Made by a program: the position numbers and the translations under genes | In this document: piece by piece, positions 43,156 to 51,300 of the stretch | Position numbering within the stretch: the first letter of the stretch is position 1 | Layout: each line of letters opens with the position of its first letter | DNA from: JBFXAN01 sp050184225 | Lineage (GTDB): Bacteria; Chloroflexota; Dehalococcoidia; CAUJGQ01 | DNA length: 58,218 nucleotides | NCBI GenBank assembly: GCA_050184225.1 | Contig: JBFXAN010000022.1 | Location: forward strand, 1-58,218 | Direction: 5' to 3' | Notes under the pieces: model-generated | What the model was told of the DNA's origin: nothing | The model's input: only the letters and a program-made list of their open reading frames with translations | Database searches by the model: none

Positions 43156-43216
43156 CCGATGCGAGGGTTGAAGATGCACCCATTCCCGACTGCCGATTGC
43201 CCATTGCCGACTGCCC
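43081..43216 (+). repeat. Palindromic repeat at the end of the ABC subunit A gene
   Basis: The left arm CGGCAGTCGGCAATGGGC... (43081-43115) is repeated in inverted form at 43175-43216 (...TGCCGATTGCCCATTGCC), with a small insertion in one arm. It overlaps the last 75 coding bases of subunit A and fills most of the gap to subunit B. It is unrelated in sequence to the C-rich composite family. Translated, it gives a low-complexity tail of Ser, Asn, Gly and Ala. Confidence 0.85.
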
Positions 43217-43241
43217 ACTGGCCACTGCCGGAGGTCCCCTG

Positions 43242-45068
43242 ATGGGCTTCTTCATGGACGGCCTGGAGGCGGACCGGTACGACCGGACCTACGGCGACCG
43301 CTATCTCCTTCGGCGCATTCTCGGCTATTTTCATCCGCACCGGCAGATGATCGCGCTCGTTTCGATCGTGATCGTCCTCAATGCGGTGATGCGCACGGCG
43401 CTGCCCGTGCTGATCGCGCGGGGCATCGATGCGCTCGCCGAGGGAGAAGCGTTACGGACGACCCTGATGCTGGTCACCGGCATCCTCGCCTCCGGGGCCT
43501 TCGCCTGGACCTTCAACTACATCCGGATGCGCAACACCTCCCGCGTCGTCGGCGACGTGGTGTTGCAGGTGCGCGAGGACGCGGTTGCCGCCGTGCTCGC
43601 CCGCGACATGTCCTTCTATGACGAAGAGCCGAGCGGAAAGATCGTCGCCCGCGTCACCTCCGATTCGGAGTCGTTCGCGCAGACGGTGACGCTCTGCATC
43701 AACCTGATCAGCCAGGTGCTCGTCGTCATCTTGATCGTGGGCGTGCTCTTCTGGATCGATGTGCGGCTCGCGCTCGTCACGATCGCGATCGGGCCGCTCG
43801 TGATCGCGGCGGCGCTCGGCTTTCGCCGGATCGCCCGGCAGAGCGTGCAGCAGTCGCAGCGGATCGCCGCCAGCGTGAACGCCAACATTCAGGAGGCGAT
43901 CAGCGGCATCGGCGTCGCCAAAGCATTTCGCCAGGAGCAGGCCGTCTACGACGACTTTGGTACACTCAATGCCCAGTCCTACCGGATCAACCTCCGCGCG
44001 GGCTTCGTCTTCTCCGGCATCTTCCCCATCCTCGGCACGATCAGCGGCATCGGCACCGCGATGCTGATCTACTTCGGCGGCATGGGCGTCGTCGACGGGC
44101 AGATCTCCACCGGCGACTGGTTCCTCTTCATGCAGAGCATCATGATCTTCTGGTTCCCGCTGACGAGCATCGCCGCCTTCTGGAGCCAGTTTCAGCTCGG
44201 CCTCGCCGCCGGCGAGCGGATCTTCGCTCTGATCGACGCCCCGCCGCGCGTCCTCCAGACGGCCAGTCAGCCGGTCCCGCGCCTGCGCGGCGCGATCGAG
44301 TTCCGCGACGTCGACTTCCGCTACACCGATCAGGAGTCAGTCCTCGAGGACTTCTCGCTCAGCATCCCCGGAGGCCAGACGGTGGCGCTGGTCGGCCACA
44401 CCGGCGCGGGCAAGTCCACCCTCGGCAAGCTCGTCGCCCGCTTCTACGAGTTTCAGGGCGGACGCATCCTCGTCGACGGTAAGGACATCCGCACGCTCGA
44501 CCTGCACGCCTTCCGGACGCAGCTCGGCGTCGTCGGCCAAACGCCGTTCCTCTTCGACGGCAGCATCGCCGACAACATCCGCTACGCCCGCCCGGACGCC
44601 AGCGACGCTGAAGTCCGGACAGTCGCCGAGCAGATCGGCGGCGGCGACTGGCTCGATGCGCTGCCGGATGGTCTCGCGACCCCGGTCGGCGAGGCGGGAC
44701 GCGGTCTCTCCCTCGGCCAGCGCCAGCTCGTCGCCCTCGCGCGTGTCCTCCTCCAGGACCCGGCGATCGTCATCCTCGATGAGGCGACGGCGAGCGTCGA
44801 CCCCCTCACCGAAGCCCAGATCCAGGAGGGCCTCGACGTCGTGTTGCGCGACCGCACCGCGATCGTGATCGCCCACCGCCTCTCGACGATCGAACACGCC
44901 GACCGGATCATCGTCCTCCGCGGCGGCCGGATCGTGGAGGAAGGCAACCACGCCGCATTGGTAGATCGGGGCGGCGAATACGCCAACCTCTACAACACCT
45001 ACTTCCGCCACCAATCCCCAAACTACCGCCCCGGCGAGGGCTTCGTCCCGGTCCATCATGGATCGTAA
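43242..45068 (+). CDS. Heterodimeric ABC exporter subunit B (ATPase plus membrane domain)
   Basis: Half-transporter of 608 residues. Walker A is GHTGAGKST (about 384), Walker B VILDEATASVD (about 511) has the catalytic Glu, and the signature reads LSLGQRQLVALAR (about 488) in place of LSGGQ. Together with subunit A, this gives one consensus and one degenerate ATP site, the pattern of TM287/288, BmrCD and TmrAB-type exporters. GGAGGTCCCCTG precedes the ATG at 43242; an upstream in-frame ATG lies inside the repeat. The exporter probably pumps a lipid, peptide or drug; the divergent HD-GYP/LuxR gene could be its regulator. Confidence 0.92.
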   Translation: MGFFMDGLEADRYDRTYGDRYLLRRILGYFHPHRQMIALVSIVIVLNAVMRTALPVLIARGIDALAEGEALRTTLMLVTGILASGAFAWTFNYIRMRNTSRVVGDVVLQVREDAVAAVLARDMSFYDEEPSGKIVARVTSDSESFAQTVTLCINLISQVLVVILIVGVLFWIDVRLALVTIAIGPLVIAAALGFRRIARQSVQQSQRIAASVNANIQEAISGIGVAKAFRQEQAVYDDFGTLNAQSYRINLRAGFVFSGIFPILGTISGIGTAMLIYFGGMGVVDGQISTGDWFLFMQSIMIFWFPLTSIAAFWSQFQLGLAAGERIFALIDAPPRVLQTASQPVPRLRGAIEFRDVDFRYTDQESVLEDFSLSIPGGQTVALVGHTGAGKSTLGKLVARFYEFQGGRILVDGKDIRTLDLHAFRTQLGVVGQTPFLFDGSIADNIRYARPDASDAEVRTVAEQIGGGDWLDALPDGLATPVGEAGRGLSLGQRQLVALARVLLQDPAIVILDEATASVDPLTEAQIQEGLDVVLRDRTAIVIAHRLSTIEHADRIIVLRGGRIVEEGNHAALVDRGGEYANLYNTYFRHQSPNYRPGEGFVPVHHGS

Positions 45069-45177
45069 CCGTGGGTCCGGACCCGCGCGGTCCCCACGTC
45101 CTGGGAGCGCTGGGCGACCTCAGTGACAGCCTGATTCGTGTCGAGACCTGATAAAATTGTGAAGAGGTCTGTCATCA

Positions 45178-45471
45178 ATGACACGCGAAGCAATTCGAAT
45201 CGACGTCGCGGCCTGCCCCGACCTCGTCGCGCTCGCCGAAGAGGTCGCCCGCACACGAACGTCTCGGGTGATCACGCGTGGCGATGAAGATCTCGCCATA
45301 CTCTCCCCAGCCAAGCCGAAGCGCCGGCCAAAAGGGAAGCGGATCACCGAGGAAGACATCGCGGCTTCACTTGCCGCTGCCGGCTCCTGGAAGGGCCTCG
45401 TCGATACAGAAAAACTGAAGCGTGACCTTGACGCGGCGCGCGGCGACAATAGCCCGCCTGTCCGGTTATGA
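45178..45471 (+). CDS. Antitoxin-like protein of a VapBC-type pair
   Basis: Protein of 97 residues immediately before a PIN-domain toxin; its ATGA overlap with the toxin is the typical operon layout. It begins TREAIRIDVAACPDLVALAEEV, followed by TSRVITRGDEDLAILSP, which resembles Phd/YefM-type antitoxins (I-type start, then 'dlAvlsp'). The C-terminal half (KRRPKGKRITEEDIAASLAAAGSW) is the likely toxin-binding region. It should bind DNA and regulate its own operon. Family assignment is moderate. Confidence 0.8.
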   Translation: MTREAIRIDVAACPDLVALAEEVARTRTSRVITRGDEDLAILSPAKPKRRPKGKRITEEDIAASLAAAGSWKGLVDTEKLKRDLDAARGDNSPPVRL

Positions 45472-45896
45472 GGTACCTTGCCGATGCCACCTGGGCGATC
45501 GACTTCCTCGCCAACCAACCCGCCGCCGTGGCCCTCCATCCGACCCTCGTTCGAGACGGCCTTGCGCTGTCCGTCATCACTTACACGGAGATCTGGGAAG
45601 GCGTGCTCTATACGAGGCGCGACCCAAAGGCGGCCGAGCGCGGCCTACGGGAGTTCTTGCGAGCGGTCACGATCCTCCCTTATTCGCGCCGGGTCGCCAG
45701 GCGCGTCGCGCTCCTGCGAGGAGTGATGCGCCAGCGCGGCCAGCGAATCGAGCATCGGGCTCTGGATATCCTTATCGCCGGCACCGCGCTTTCGTACGAC
45801 CTCACTGTGGTGACGAGTGATACCGACTTTGACGATATCCCCGGCCTCACGCGCATGAACCCACGGACCAGCCACACGCAGCAGAACCCCGCGTGA
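45468..45896 (+). CDS. vapC: PIN-domain toxin, VapC-type
   Basis: Protein of 142 residues with the PIN ribonuclease fold. Acidic active-site residues are visible: Asp6 (YLADATWAIDFL), Glu41 (TYTEIWEG), Asp100 (HRALDILIAGTAL) and Asp118/Asp120 (TSDTDFDDIPGL). VapC toxins cleave tRNA or rRNA. Its ATG overlaps the antitoxin stop by four bases. Unlike the DUF5615 toxin at 13005-13299, this one looks intact. It ends 31 bases before the convergent CaiB/BaiF gene. Confidence 0.9.
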   Translation: MRYLADATWAIDFLANQPAAVALHPTLVRDGLALSVITYTEIWEGVLYTRRDPKAAERGLREFLRAVTILPYSRRVARRVALLRGVMRQRGQRIEHRALDILIAGTALSYDLTVVTSDTDFDDIPGLTRMNPRTSHTQQNPA

Positions 45897-45927
45897 CCGG
45901 CTGTGATTCCGGCGTTGCAGCCACACC

Positions 45928-47379
45928 CTAGTCCGGCGGGTCGGTGCCGGTGATGCCCATCGCTTCGAGGCGGCGGTACTGGTCGTCGGTGATGCCGAGG
46001 AAGCGGGAGAGCACCTCGCGGCTGTGCTCGCCCAGACAGGGCGCCGGGCGAGCAACGCCGCCCGGGGTTCGGCTCAGATGCCACGGCGCGGCAGCCTGCA
46101 TCTGCGTACCCGTCTCAGGATGCGTTACCGTCGCCAGAAATCCGCGCTGGTGTAGATGATCGTTCTCGATCACCTCGTCCGCACTGCGCACCACCCCGGC
46201 CGGAACCCCGGCGTTCCGCAGGCGATCCTCAAGGGCAAACGCTTCTTCTGTCCACGTCCAGCCCTCGATCAGTTGGTCGAGATGCTGCTCGTTGGCCTTT
46301 CGATCGTCGGGGGAGCCGAAGCGCGAATCGGTCGCCCATTCCGGATGTCCGGCGACATCACAGAGGCCAGCGAACTGTTCATCTGTCTCGGCGGCAATCG
46401 CGATCCAGGCGAACCCCTCCCCCCGACCCCCTCCCCCCGCTGACGCGCGGAGAGGGGGAGCCTGGGTTGGGCTTTGCGTGCCAGTATCTAACCCGTCTTG
46501 GTCCGACGGTAGATCGGTTGACGTTGGCACCCCAGACTCGGAGAGGGGCCGGGGGAGGGGTCCACTCCGGTAGATACCGTGCGGAGCGATCGTCGGATGC
46601 TTGTTCCCAAGCCGGGGCCGAACCCGCCGGTTGGTGCTGTAGTCCATCAGCGCGTCGGCGATGAAGGTCATGTTCGTTTCGTGCATCGACAGGTCGATGT
46701 GCTGCCCCTTGCCCGTCCGCTCCCGCACATGCAGCGCCGTGAGCACCGCCGCCGTGCCGAAGTAGCCCGCCACCGGGTCGGGGTACATCATCCCGGAGTT
46801 GAGCGGCGGGCCGTCTTCATAGCCGAGCAGCGCCGACATGCCGGCCATCGGCTCGATCGTGCCGCCGATGCCCGGCGTATTCGCGTACGGGCCGGTCGCA
46901 CCGTAGGCCGACATCGACAGTAGGATCACGTCCGGCCGGATCCGCGCCAGCGACTCATAGTCGAGGCCCAGGTTGCCCATCACCCGCGGCGTGAAGTTCT
47001 CGGCGACGACATCGGCGAACGGCACAAGGTCTTTGAAGATCGCCAGTCCCTCCGGCTGGCTCAGGTCGAGCGTCATCGCGTACTTGTTCAGGTTGACGGC
47101 GTTGTAGTTCGGCGAGCAGTTCCAGGGATGCACCGCCGATGGGTTCTCACGAAGCGCCGCTGGAATCGCGCCGCCGTAGCCGCCCCGCCAGGAATCGAGC
47201 CGCCGCCGCGCCTCGATCTGGATCACCTCCATCCCCATCAGCGCCAGCAATTCGGTAGCAAAGCTCCCCGCCCACGCCTGCGTCAGGACGACACCCCGCA
47301 GACCATCGAGCGGACCGCGCCGGCCCGACATCGCCGGATCGGCGCGCATTCCATTGGTTGCATCTTTCCGCTGCTCCAT
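45928..47379 (-). CDS. CaiB/BaiF CoA-transferase family protein (1), with in-frame repeat insert
   Basis: Type III CoA-transferase of 483 residues (family norm about 380-430). Typical blocks are LRGVVLTQAWAGSFATELLALMG, DVVAENFTPRVMGNLGLDY, GKGQHIDLSMHETN and, near the end, GVPAGVVRSADEV and RPAPCLGEHS. About residues 273-323 are foreign: after APHGIYRSG a Pro/Ser/Gly-rich stretch (RPLSESG, PPLRASAGGGGRGEG) encoded by a palindromic repeat precedes FAWIAIAAETDEQF, where relatives join directly. The position of the catalytic Asp in relatives (Asp195 in the neighbour) is Gly172 here. It starts two bases after the upstream gene. Confidence 0.88.
   Translation of the reverse strand: MEQRKDATNGMRADPAMSGRRGPLDGLRGVVLTQAWAGSFATELLALMGMEVIQIEARRRLDSWRGGYGGAIPAALRENPSAVHPWNCSPNYNAVNLNKYAMTLDLSQPEGLAIFKDLVPFADVVAENFTPRVMGNLGLDYESLARIRPDVILLSMSAYGATGPYANTPGIGGTIEPMAGMSALLGYEDGPPLNSGMMYPDPVAGYFGTAAVLTALHVRERTGKGQHIDLSMHETNMTFIADALMDYSTNRRVRPRLGNKHPTIAPHGIYRSGPLPRPLSESGVPTSTDLPSDQDGLDTGTQSPTQAPPLRASAGGGGRGEGFAWIAIAAETDEQFAGLCDVAGHPEWATDSRFGSPDDRKANEQHLDQLIEGWTWTEEAFALEDRLRNAGVPAGVVRSADEVIENDHLHQRGFLATVTHPETGTQMQAAAPWHLSRTPGGVARPAPCLGEHSREVLSRFLGITDDQYRRLEAMGITGTDPPD
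46412..46563 (-). repeat. Composite palindromic repeat, copy E, inside CaiB/BaiF gene
   Basis: The arms AACCCCTCCCCCCGACCCCC and GGGGCCGGGGGAGGGG pair, and an inner hairpin CCCTCCCCCCGC/GCGGAGAGGGGG is followed by a middle with GTGCCAGTATC, the family core. The element is read through in frame and adds about 50 residues to the protein. It has no stop codon in the used frame. Confidence 0.9.
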
Positions 47380-47381
47380 CG

Positions 47382-48722
47382 CTACGCCACTCCCGCCGTT
47401 CGCAGTGATTCGATCTCGTCCGGTTTCAGACCCGCCTCACCGAGCACCGCCTCGGTGTGCTCGCCCAGCCTCGGCGCGGCACCGGAGGACACTGCCGGGG
47501 TCAGGCTCATCTTGAAGGGCGCGCCGGGATACTCGAGCGTACCGACCTCCGGATGCTCCAGCGACACGAGGAAGTCGCGGTCGCGGACGTGCGGATCGTC
47601 GAAGAGCTCCTCGGTTGTCAGCACCATCCCGCCGACGACGCGGAGCGTGCCGAGCGCCTCGAACAGTTCCCGCTTGCCGCGGGCAGCGATCCGCGATTCG
47701 ATCAGCGGCGCCAACTCGCCGGCATGCGCCTGACGATAGGATGTCTCGTAGAACCGCTCGTCGTGGCCGAGTTCGGGCAGGCCAAGTTCGACCATCGCAT
47801 CGCGCCAGAAGTGGGCGCGGCTAAGCGTGAGGGAGAAGTAGCCGTCCGCCGCCGGCACGGGACCGCGCTGGAAGTTGCCGGCCTGCTGCCGGGGCGGCTC
47901 ACCCCGATACTGGGCCGTGGTCAGCGCCGGGGCGAAAGAGGCGACCGAGGGTTCGAGAATCGAGACATCGACGTGCTGCCCCTCGCCCGTGCGGTCGCGA
48001 TGCACAACCGCGTTCATCGTCGCCACATACGCCGCGATCCCCGCCTGGAACGACGCTTGATAGCCGGATGGCTTCAACGGCTCGCGGTCCGGCCGCCCAT
48101 TGATCGAAGCCCAACCTGACAGCGCCCCCGCGACCAGATCGTTGATCGGCGCGTCCCGCCAGGGGCCGGTCTGGCCGAACGGCGTGATCGAGGTAAGGAT
48201 GATTCCTGGGCGCAACGTCTCAAGCTCGGAGAATCCCAGACCAAGCCGCTCCAGCGTCCCTGCCGCGAACGACTCGACGACGATATCGGCGTCGCGCACC
48301 AATCGGCGGAACGCTTCCGCCCCCTTCGGCGAGGTAACATCCAATACGACGCTGCGCTTGCTCGTGTTCAGGTAGAGGAAGAAGGCGCTCAGCAGACCGG
48401 CCCTCACCCCCGACCCCTCTCCCGCCGGAGCGGGAGAGGGGAGCCTAGAGTGACTTTGAGCATCTGCTTGATCACTGGTCCAGTCTGACCGACCGATGAG
48501 TTGAGGCTCGTGGTTGGCTTGTGCCCCCCTCTCCCGCTCGGCGGGAGAGGGGTCGGGGGTGAGGGCCGAAACGAACGGCGGCAGGTTCCGGCCCTGCTCG
48601 CCCTCATACGGTTCGATCTTGATCACGTCCGCGCCGAAGTCCGCAAACATCTTCGTGCAGAACGGTCCCGCGACGTTGCCGGACAGATCCAGCACACGCA
48701 GGTCATCCAGAGCGCGCATCAT
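47382..48722 (-). CDS. CaiB/BaiF CoA-transferase family protein (2), with in-frame repeat insert
   Basis: Type III CoA-transferase of 446 residues. Family blocks are LDDLRVLDLSGNVAGPFCTK, IKIEPYEGEQGRNLPPF, FLYLNTSKRSVVLD, DIVVESFAAGTLERLGLGF and INDLVAGALSG with the likely catalytic Asp195. Residues about 52-108 (SALTPDPSPAERERG... to ...GSGVRAGL) interrupt the normal link between NLPPF and FLYLNT and come from a palindromic repeat. These enzymes move CoA between carboxylates. The next gene starts two bases after its stop, and a crotonase gene precedes it by 106 bases. Confidence 0.9.
   Translation of the reverse strand: MMRALDDLRVLDLSGNVAGPFCTKMFADFGADVIKIEPYEGEQGRNLPPFVSALTPDPSPAERERGAQANHEPQLIGRSDWTSDQADAQSHSRLPSPAPAGEGSGVRAGLLSAFFLYLNTSKRSVVLDVTSPKGAEAFRRLVRDADIVVESFAAGTLERLGLGFSELETLRPGIILTSITPFGQTGPWRDAPINDLVAGALSGWASINGRPDREPLKPSGYQASFQAGIAAYVATMNAVVHRDRTGEGQHVDVSILEPSVASFAPALTTAQYRGEPPRQQAGNFQRGPVPAADGYFSLTLSRAHFWRDAMVELGLPELGHDERFYETSYRQAHAGELAPLIESRIAARGKRELFEALGTLRVVGGMVLTTEELFDDPHVRDRDFLVSLEHPEVGTLEYPGAPFKMSLTPAVSSGAAPRLGEHTEAVLGEAGLKPDEIESLRTAGVA
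48399..48567 (-). repeat. Composite palindromic repeat, copy F, inside CaiB/BaiF gene
   Basis: The arms GGCCCTCACCCCCGACCCC and GGGGTCGGGGGTGAGGGCC are perfectly complementary. Each is followed inward by a hairpin (CCCTCTCCCGCC/GGAGCGGGAGAGGGG and its partner). The middle lacks the clear CCAGTATC core of other copies, so it may be a distinct subtype. It is in frame within the gene and adds about 57 residues. Confidence 0.92.
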
Positions 48723-48752
48723 CTCTTCTCATCCCCTAAACCCTGGAGGATT

Positions 48753-48806
48753 CACCACCAAGACACCAAGTCTAAATGAATCTCTGCGCCTTTGTGCCTT
48801 GGTGGT
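48753..48806 (+). repeat. Palindromic intergenic repeat
   Basis: ACCACCAAGACACCAAG (48754-48770) and CTTTGTGCCTTGGTGGT (48790-48806) are inverted copies with two mismatches. It lies in the 106-base gap between the crotonase and CaiB/BaiF genes of the likely operon, so it could process or attenuate the transcript. It resembles in style the AAGACGCAGAGG element at 6528-6640. Confidence 0.75.
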
Positions 48807-48828
48807 AAGCCCTTCCCACGGTGCCGTC

Positions 48829-49620
48829 TCAGACGCCGCGAAACTGCGGTGTCCGCCGCTCGCGGAACGCCTGCCGGCCCTCCGCCGCGTCCTCGGTGCC
48901 CTGCGTGAGCAGCGCGGCGAAGCTGTTGAAGGCGAAGGCGCTGTCGATATCCTGATACAACCCCTTGTGCAGCGCGTACTTGGCGAACCCCAGTACGCGG
49001 GTGGGGCCGGCGGCGAGCTTGCGCGCCCACCGCTCCACCTCGGCATCGAGTTCGTCCGTCGGTACGGCGACGTTGACGAGGCCGATCCGCTCCGCCTCCT
49101 TGCCGTCGACCGTGTCGCCGGTGAGCAACATCTCGGTCGCCTTGCCCAACCCAATATAGCGCGCGGCAATCGTCGTGCCGCCGGTGATGCCCCGCTTCAC
49201 GAAGACGAAGCCGATCTTCGCATCGTAGGCGGCGACGCGGATGTCGCACGCCAGCGCGATCAGCGCACCCGCGCCCACGGCGTAGCCGTGCAACGCCGCC
49301 ACCACCGGCTTGCGCAGGTCGTAAAGCGACTTGAACAGCCGCTCATAGCCGGATTCCCGCCGGAGGGTGTACTCCATCGTCTCCCAACCGGCTCGGCCCT
49401 CGGCCATGCCCTTCACATCGTCGCCGGCGCAGAAGGCGCGTCCCCGCCCGCGAAGCACGACACACCGAACGGACGGGTCAAGCTCCCACGCAGCAAGCTG
49501 GGCGCACGCCCGCTCGATCAGGTCGACCGACAGGGCGTTGAGCCGGTCAGGACGGTTGAGGTAGAGCGTCGCCACGCCCTCCTCAACCTGCACTTCGATG
49601 GGTGTCATCGTCTGCGTCAT
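48829..49620 (-). CDS. Enoyl-CoA hydratase/isomerase family protein (2)
   Basis: Crotonase-fold protein of 263 residues. Oxyanion-hole segments are GRGRAFCAGDDVKGMAEG (about 57-74) and LHGYAVGAGALIALACDIRVA (shown in part: HGYAVGAGALIALACD). VKRGITGGTTIAARYIG follows, as in many family members. Its ATG overlaps the stop of the upstream binding-protein gene (ATGA), an unusual link between an importer and a CoA-enzyme. The two CoA-transferase genes follow, so it probably acts on the same acyl-CoA pathway. Substrate unknown. Confidence 0.92.
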   Translation of the reverse strand: MTQTMTPIEVQVEEGVATLYLNRPDRLNALSVDLIERACAQLAAWELDPSVRCVVLRGRGRAFCAGDDVKGMAEGRAGWETMEYTLRRESGYERLFKSLYDLRKPVVAALHGYAVGAGALIALACDIRVAAYDAKIGFVFVKRGITGGTTIAARYIGLGKATEMLLTGDTVDGKEAERIGLVNVAVPTDELDAEVERWARKLAAGPTRVLGFAKYALHKGLYQDIDSAFAFNSFAALLTQGTEDAAEGRQAFRERRTPQFRGV

Positions 49621-51284
49621 GTGAGCGACACCGCCTCCATCCCCTGGTAGTCCCAGCCCTTCGGCACGAACCGTCCGGCAGTGTTCGGCTGCCACGCGTG
49701 ATGGTCGTTGCGGTTGACCGTGTAGGTCCGGTACAGGTACTTCTTCCAGTCCTTCTGCAATTCCTTCAGGTAGGCAACCCGCTCCTGATAATCCAGGATC
49801 GTGCGCTGCTTGTCGATGCGCGTATCCAGTTCCGCATCCGACACCTGGCCGTAGTTCTTCGACCCCTTCGAGTGAAAGGTGGGATACAGGTAGTTATCCG
49901 GATCGGGATACGCACCCATGCCGATCCCCATCAGGTTGAAGTCGCTGTCCACCTGGTTCTGCAAATAGATCGTCCGCTCCAGCGGCTTCAACTGCAGTTC
50001 GATCCCGGCCTTGGCGAGCATCTGCTTCAACAAGGGGAACTCATCCTGGGCGAAAGTATCGATGTTCGAGTACTCCACCGGGATCGTCACATCCTTCAGC
50101 CCGCTCGCCTCGATCAGCTTCTTCGCCTCGGCCGGGTTGGCCGCGTACGCCTGCCGCACCTCGGCATCACTCTGCGACCACTCGCCGAAGCCGAGCGGCA
50201 CGAACGTCGCCGCCCACACACCGTCGCCGCCGAGCACGAGGTCGAGCAGTTGATCGCGGTCGATCGCCAGGTCGATCGCCTGACGCACCCGCAGGTCGCG
50301 CAGCGGCGCCGCACCCTTCGACCCGACGTTGTAGAGCTTGTGCGTGCCGCCCAGGTTCGGGAACGTCCGCACCTCCGCCTTGGTCGACTTCTTGATCTGG
50401 TCCGCCTGCTCCAGCCCGGTGGCGATGTAGAAGTTCAGCTGTCCGGCGAGGAAGTTGGCCAAATTGGTCGATGCGTCGGTGATGAACTTCGTTTCGACCA
50501 CGTCGAGGTAGGGCAGCCCCGACTTGTAGTAGGTCGGATTCTTGACGTAGCGGATGAACGAGCCCTTCTGCCACTGGTCGAGCATGAACGGGCCAGTCCC
50601 CACCCAGCGCTTGTTCAGGTCGCCATCCTCCTCGATGATCTCGCGCGGCACGGTGCCCATCCCCTGGCCGGAGGCGAGGTCGCTCATCAGCGCCGCCGAG
50701 GGCTGCTTGAGGTTGAGGACGACGGTGTACTTGTCCGGCGTGTCGATACTCGCGATCGGCTCCACTTTGTAGGCGTGGACGAACTCCGCGCCGCTCGAGC
50801 CGACCCGCTGCATTGAGTACTTGATGTCGTCGGCGACGAGCTCGCGCCCGTTCAGCGGCGCCTTGTCCTGCCACTTCACGCCCTGACGCAGCTTGAACAC
50901 AATCTTGTCGCCCGTCTGCTCCCACGACTCGGCCAGATCCGGCCGCATCGCGTAGACGTTGAGGTCGGTGTACGGGTCGTAGCTCGCCAGCCGGCTGAAC
51001 ACCATCGAGGAGGCGTACTGCGTCGGCGTCGAGATCGTCTTCTGAAAGTCGAGTTGCTGCAAGTCGCTGCCGGAGAGGACGAACGTGCCGCCCGGCTTGC
51101 CCGCGGGTACGGTCGCCTGCGCCGAAGCCGTCGTCGGCGTCGCCGGTGCCGCCGTCGCGCTGCTCTGCGAGCCTGCCGACTCCGAACCCCCATCGGAATC
51201 GCCGCCGCAGGCAACCAGATACGCCCCGGCCAGCCCGATCACGCCGGCCCCACTCCGTCGAAGAAATCTGCGTCGTGTCACCAT
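49617..51284 (-). CDS. ABC transporter solute-binding protein, SBP_bac_5 (operon copy)
   Basis: Protein of 555 residues. The Tat-type signal has TRRRFLRRS at residues 3-11 and the lipobox LVAC with Cys26, followed by a Gly/Ser/Thr-rich linker. The mature part shows family-5 features: GGTFVLSGSDLQQLDF, WVGTGPFMLDQW, LRVRQAIDLAIDRDQLLDLV. It is far less similar to the two end paralogues (325-2064 and 56265-57995) than these are to each other. The ATG at 51284 is 16 bases after the dppC stop, and its own stop overlaps the crotonase start. The ligand is unknown, but the catabolic neighbours suggest a carboxylate rather than peptides. Confidence 0.92.
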   Translation of the reverse strand: MVTRRRFLRRSGAGVIGLAGAYLVACGGDSDGGSESAGSQSSATAAPATPTTASAQATVPAGKPGGTFVLSGSDLQQLDFQKTISTPTQYASSMVFSRLASYDPYTDLNVYAMRPDLAESWEQTGDKIVFKLRQGVKWQDKAPLNGRELVADDIKYSMQRVGSSGAEFVHAYKVEPIASIDTPDKYTVVLNLKQPSAALMSDLASGQGMGTVPREIIEEDGDLNKRWVGTGPFMLDQWQKGSFIRYVKNPTYYKSGLPYLDVVETKFITDASTNLANFLAGQLNFYIATGLEQADQIKKSTKAEVRTFPNLGGTHKLYNVGSKGAAPLRDLRVRQAIDLAIDRDQLLDLVLGGDGVWAATFVPLGFGEWSQSDAEVRQAYAANPAEAKKLIEASGLKDVTIPVEYSNIDTFAQDEFPLLKQMLAKAGIELQLKPLERTIYLQNQVDSDFNLMGIGMGAYPDPDNYLYPTFHSKGSKNYGQVSDAELDTRIDKQRTILDYQERVAYLKELQKDWKKYLYRTYTVNRNDHHAWQPNTAGRFVPKGWDYQGMEAVSLT

Positions 51285-51300
51285 GGTCGAATTTCCCCTC

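Noticed and set aside
41515..43218. Minus-strand frame of 567 residues opposite ABC subunit A
   Set aside because: Low-complexity Asp/Glu/Arg/Val pattern, antisense to an unmistakable ABC exporter.
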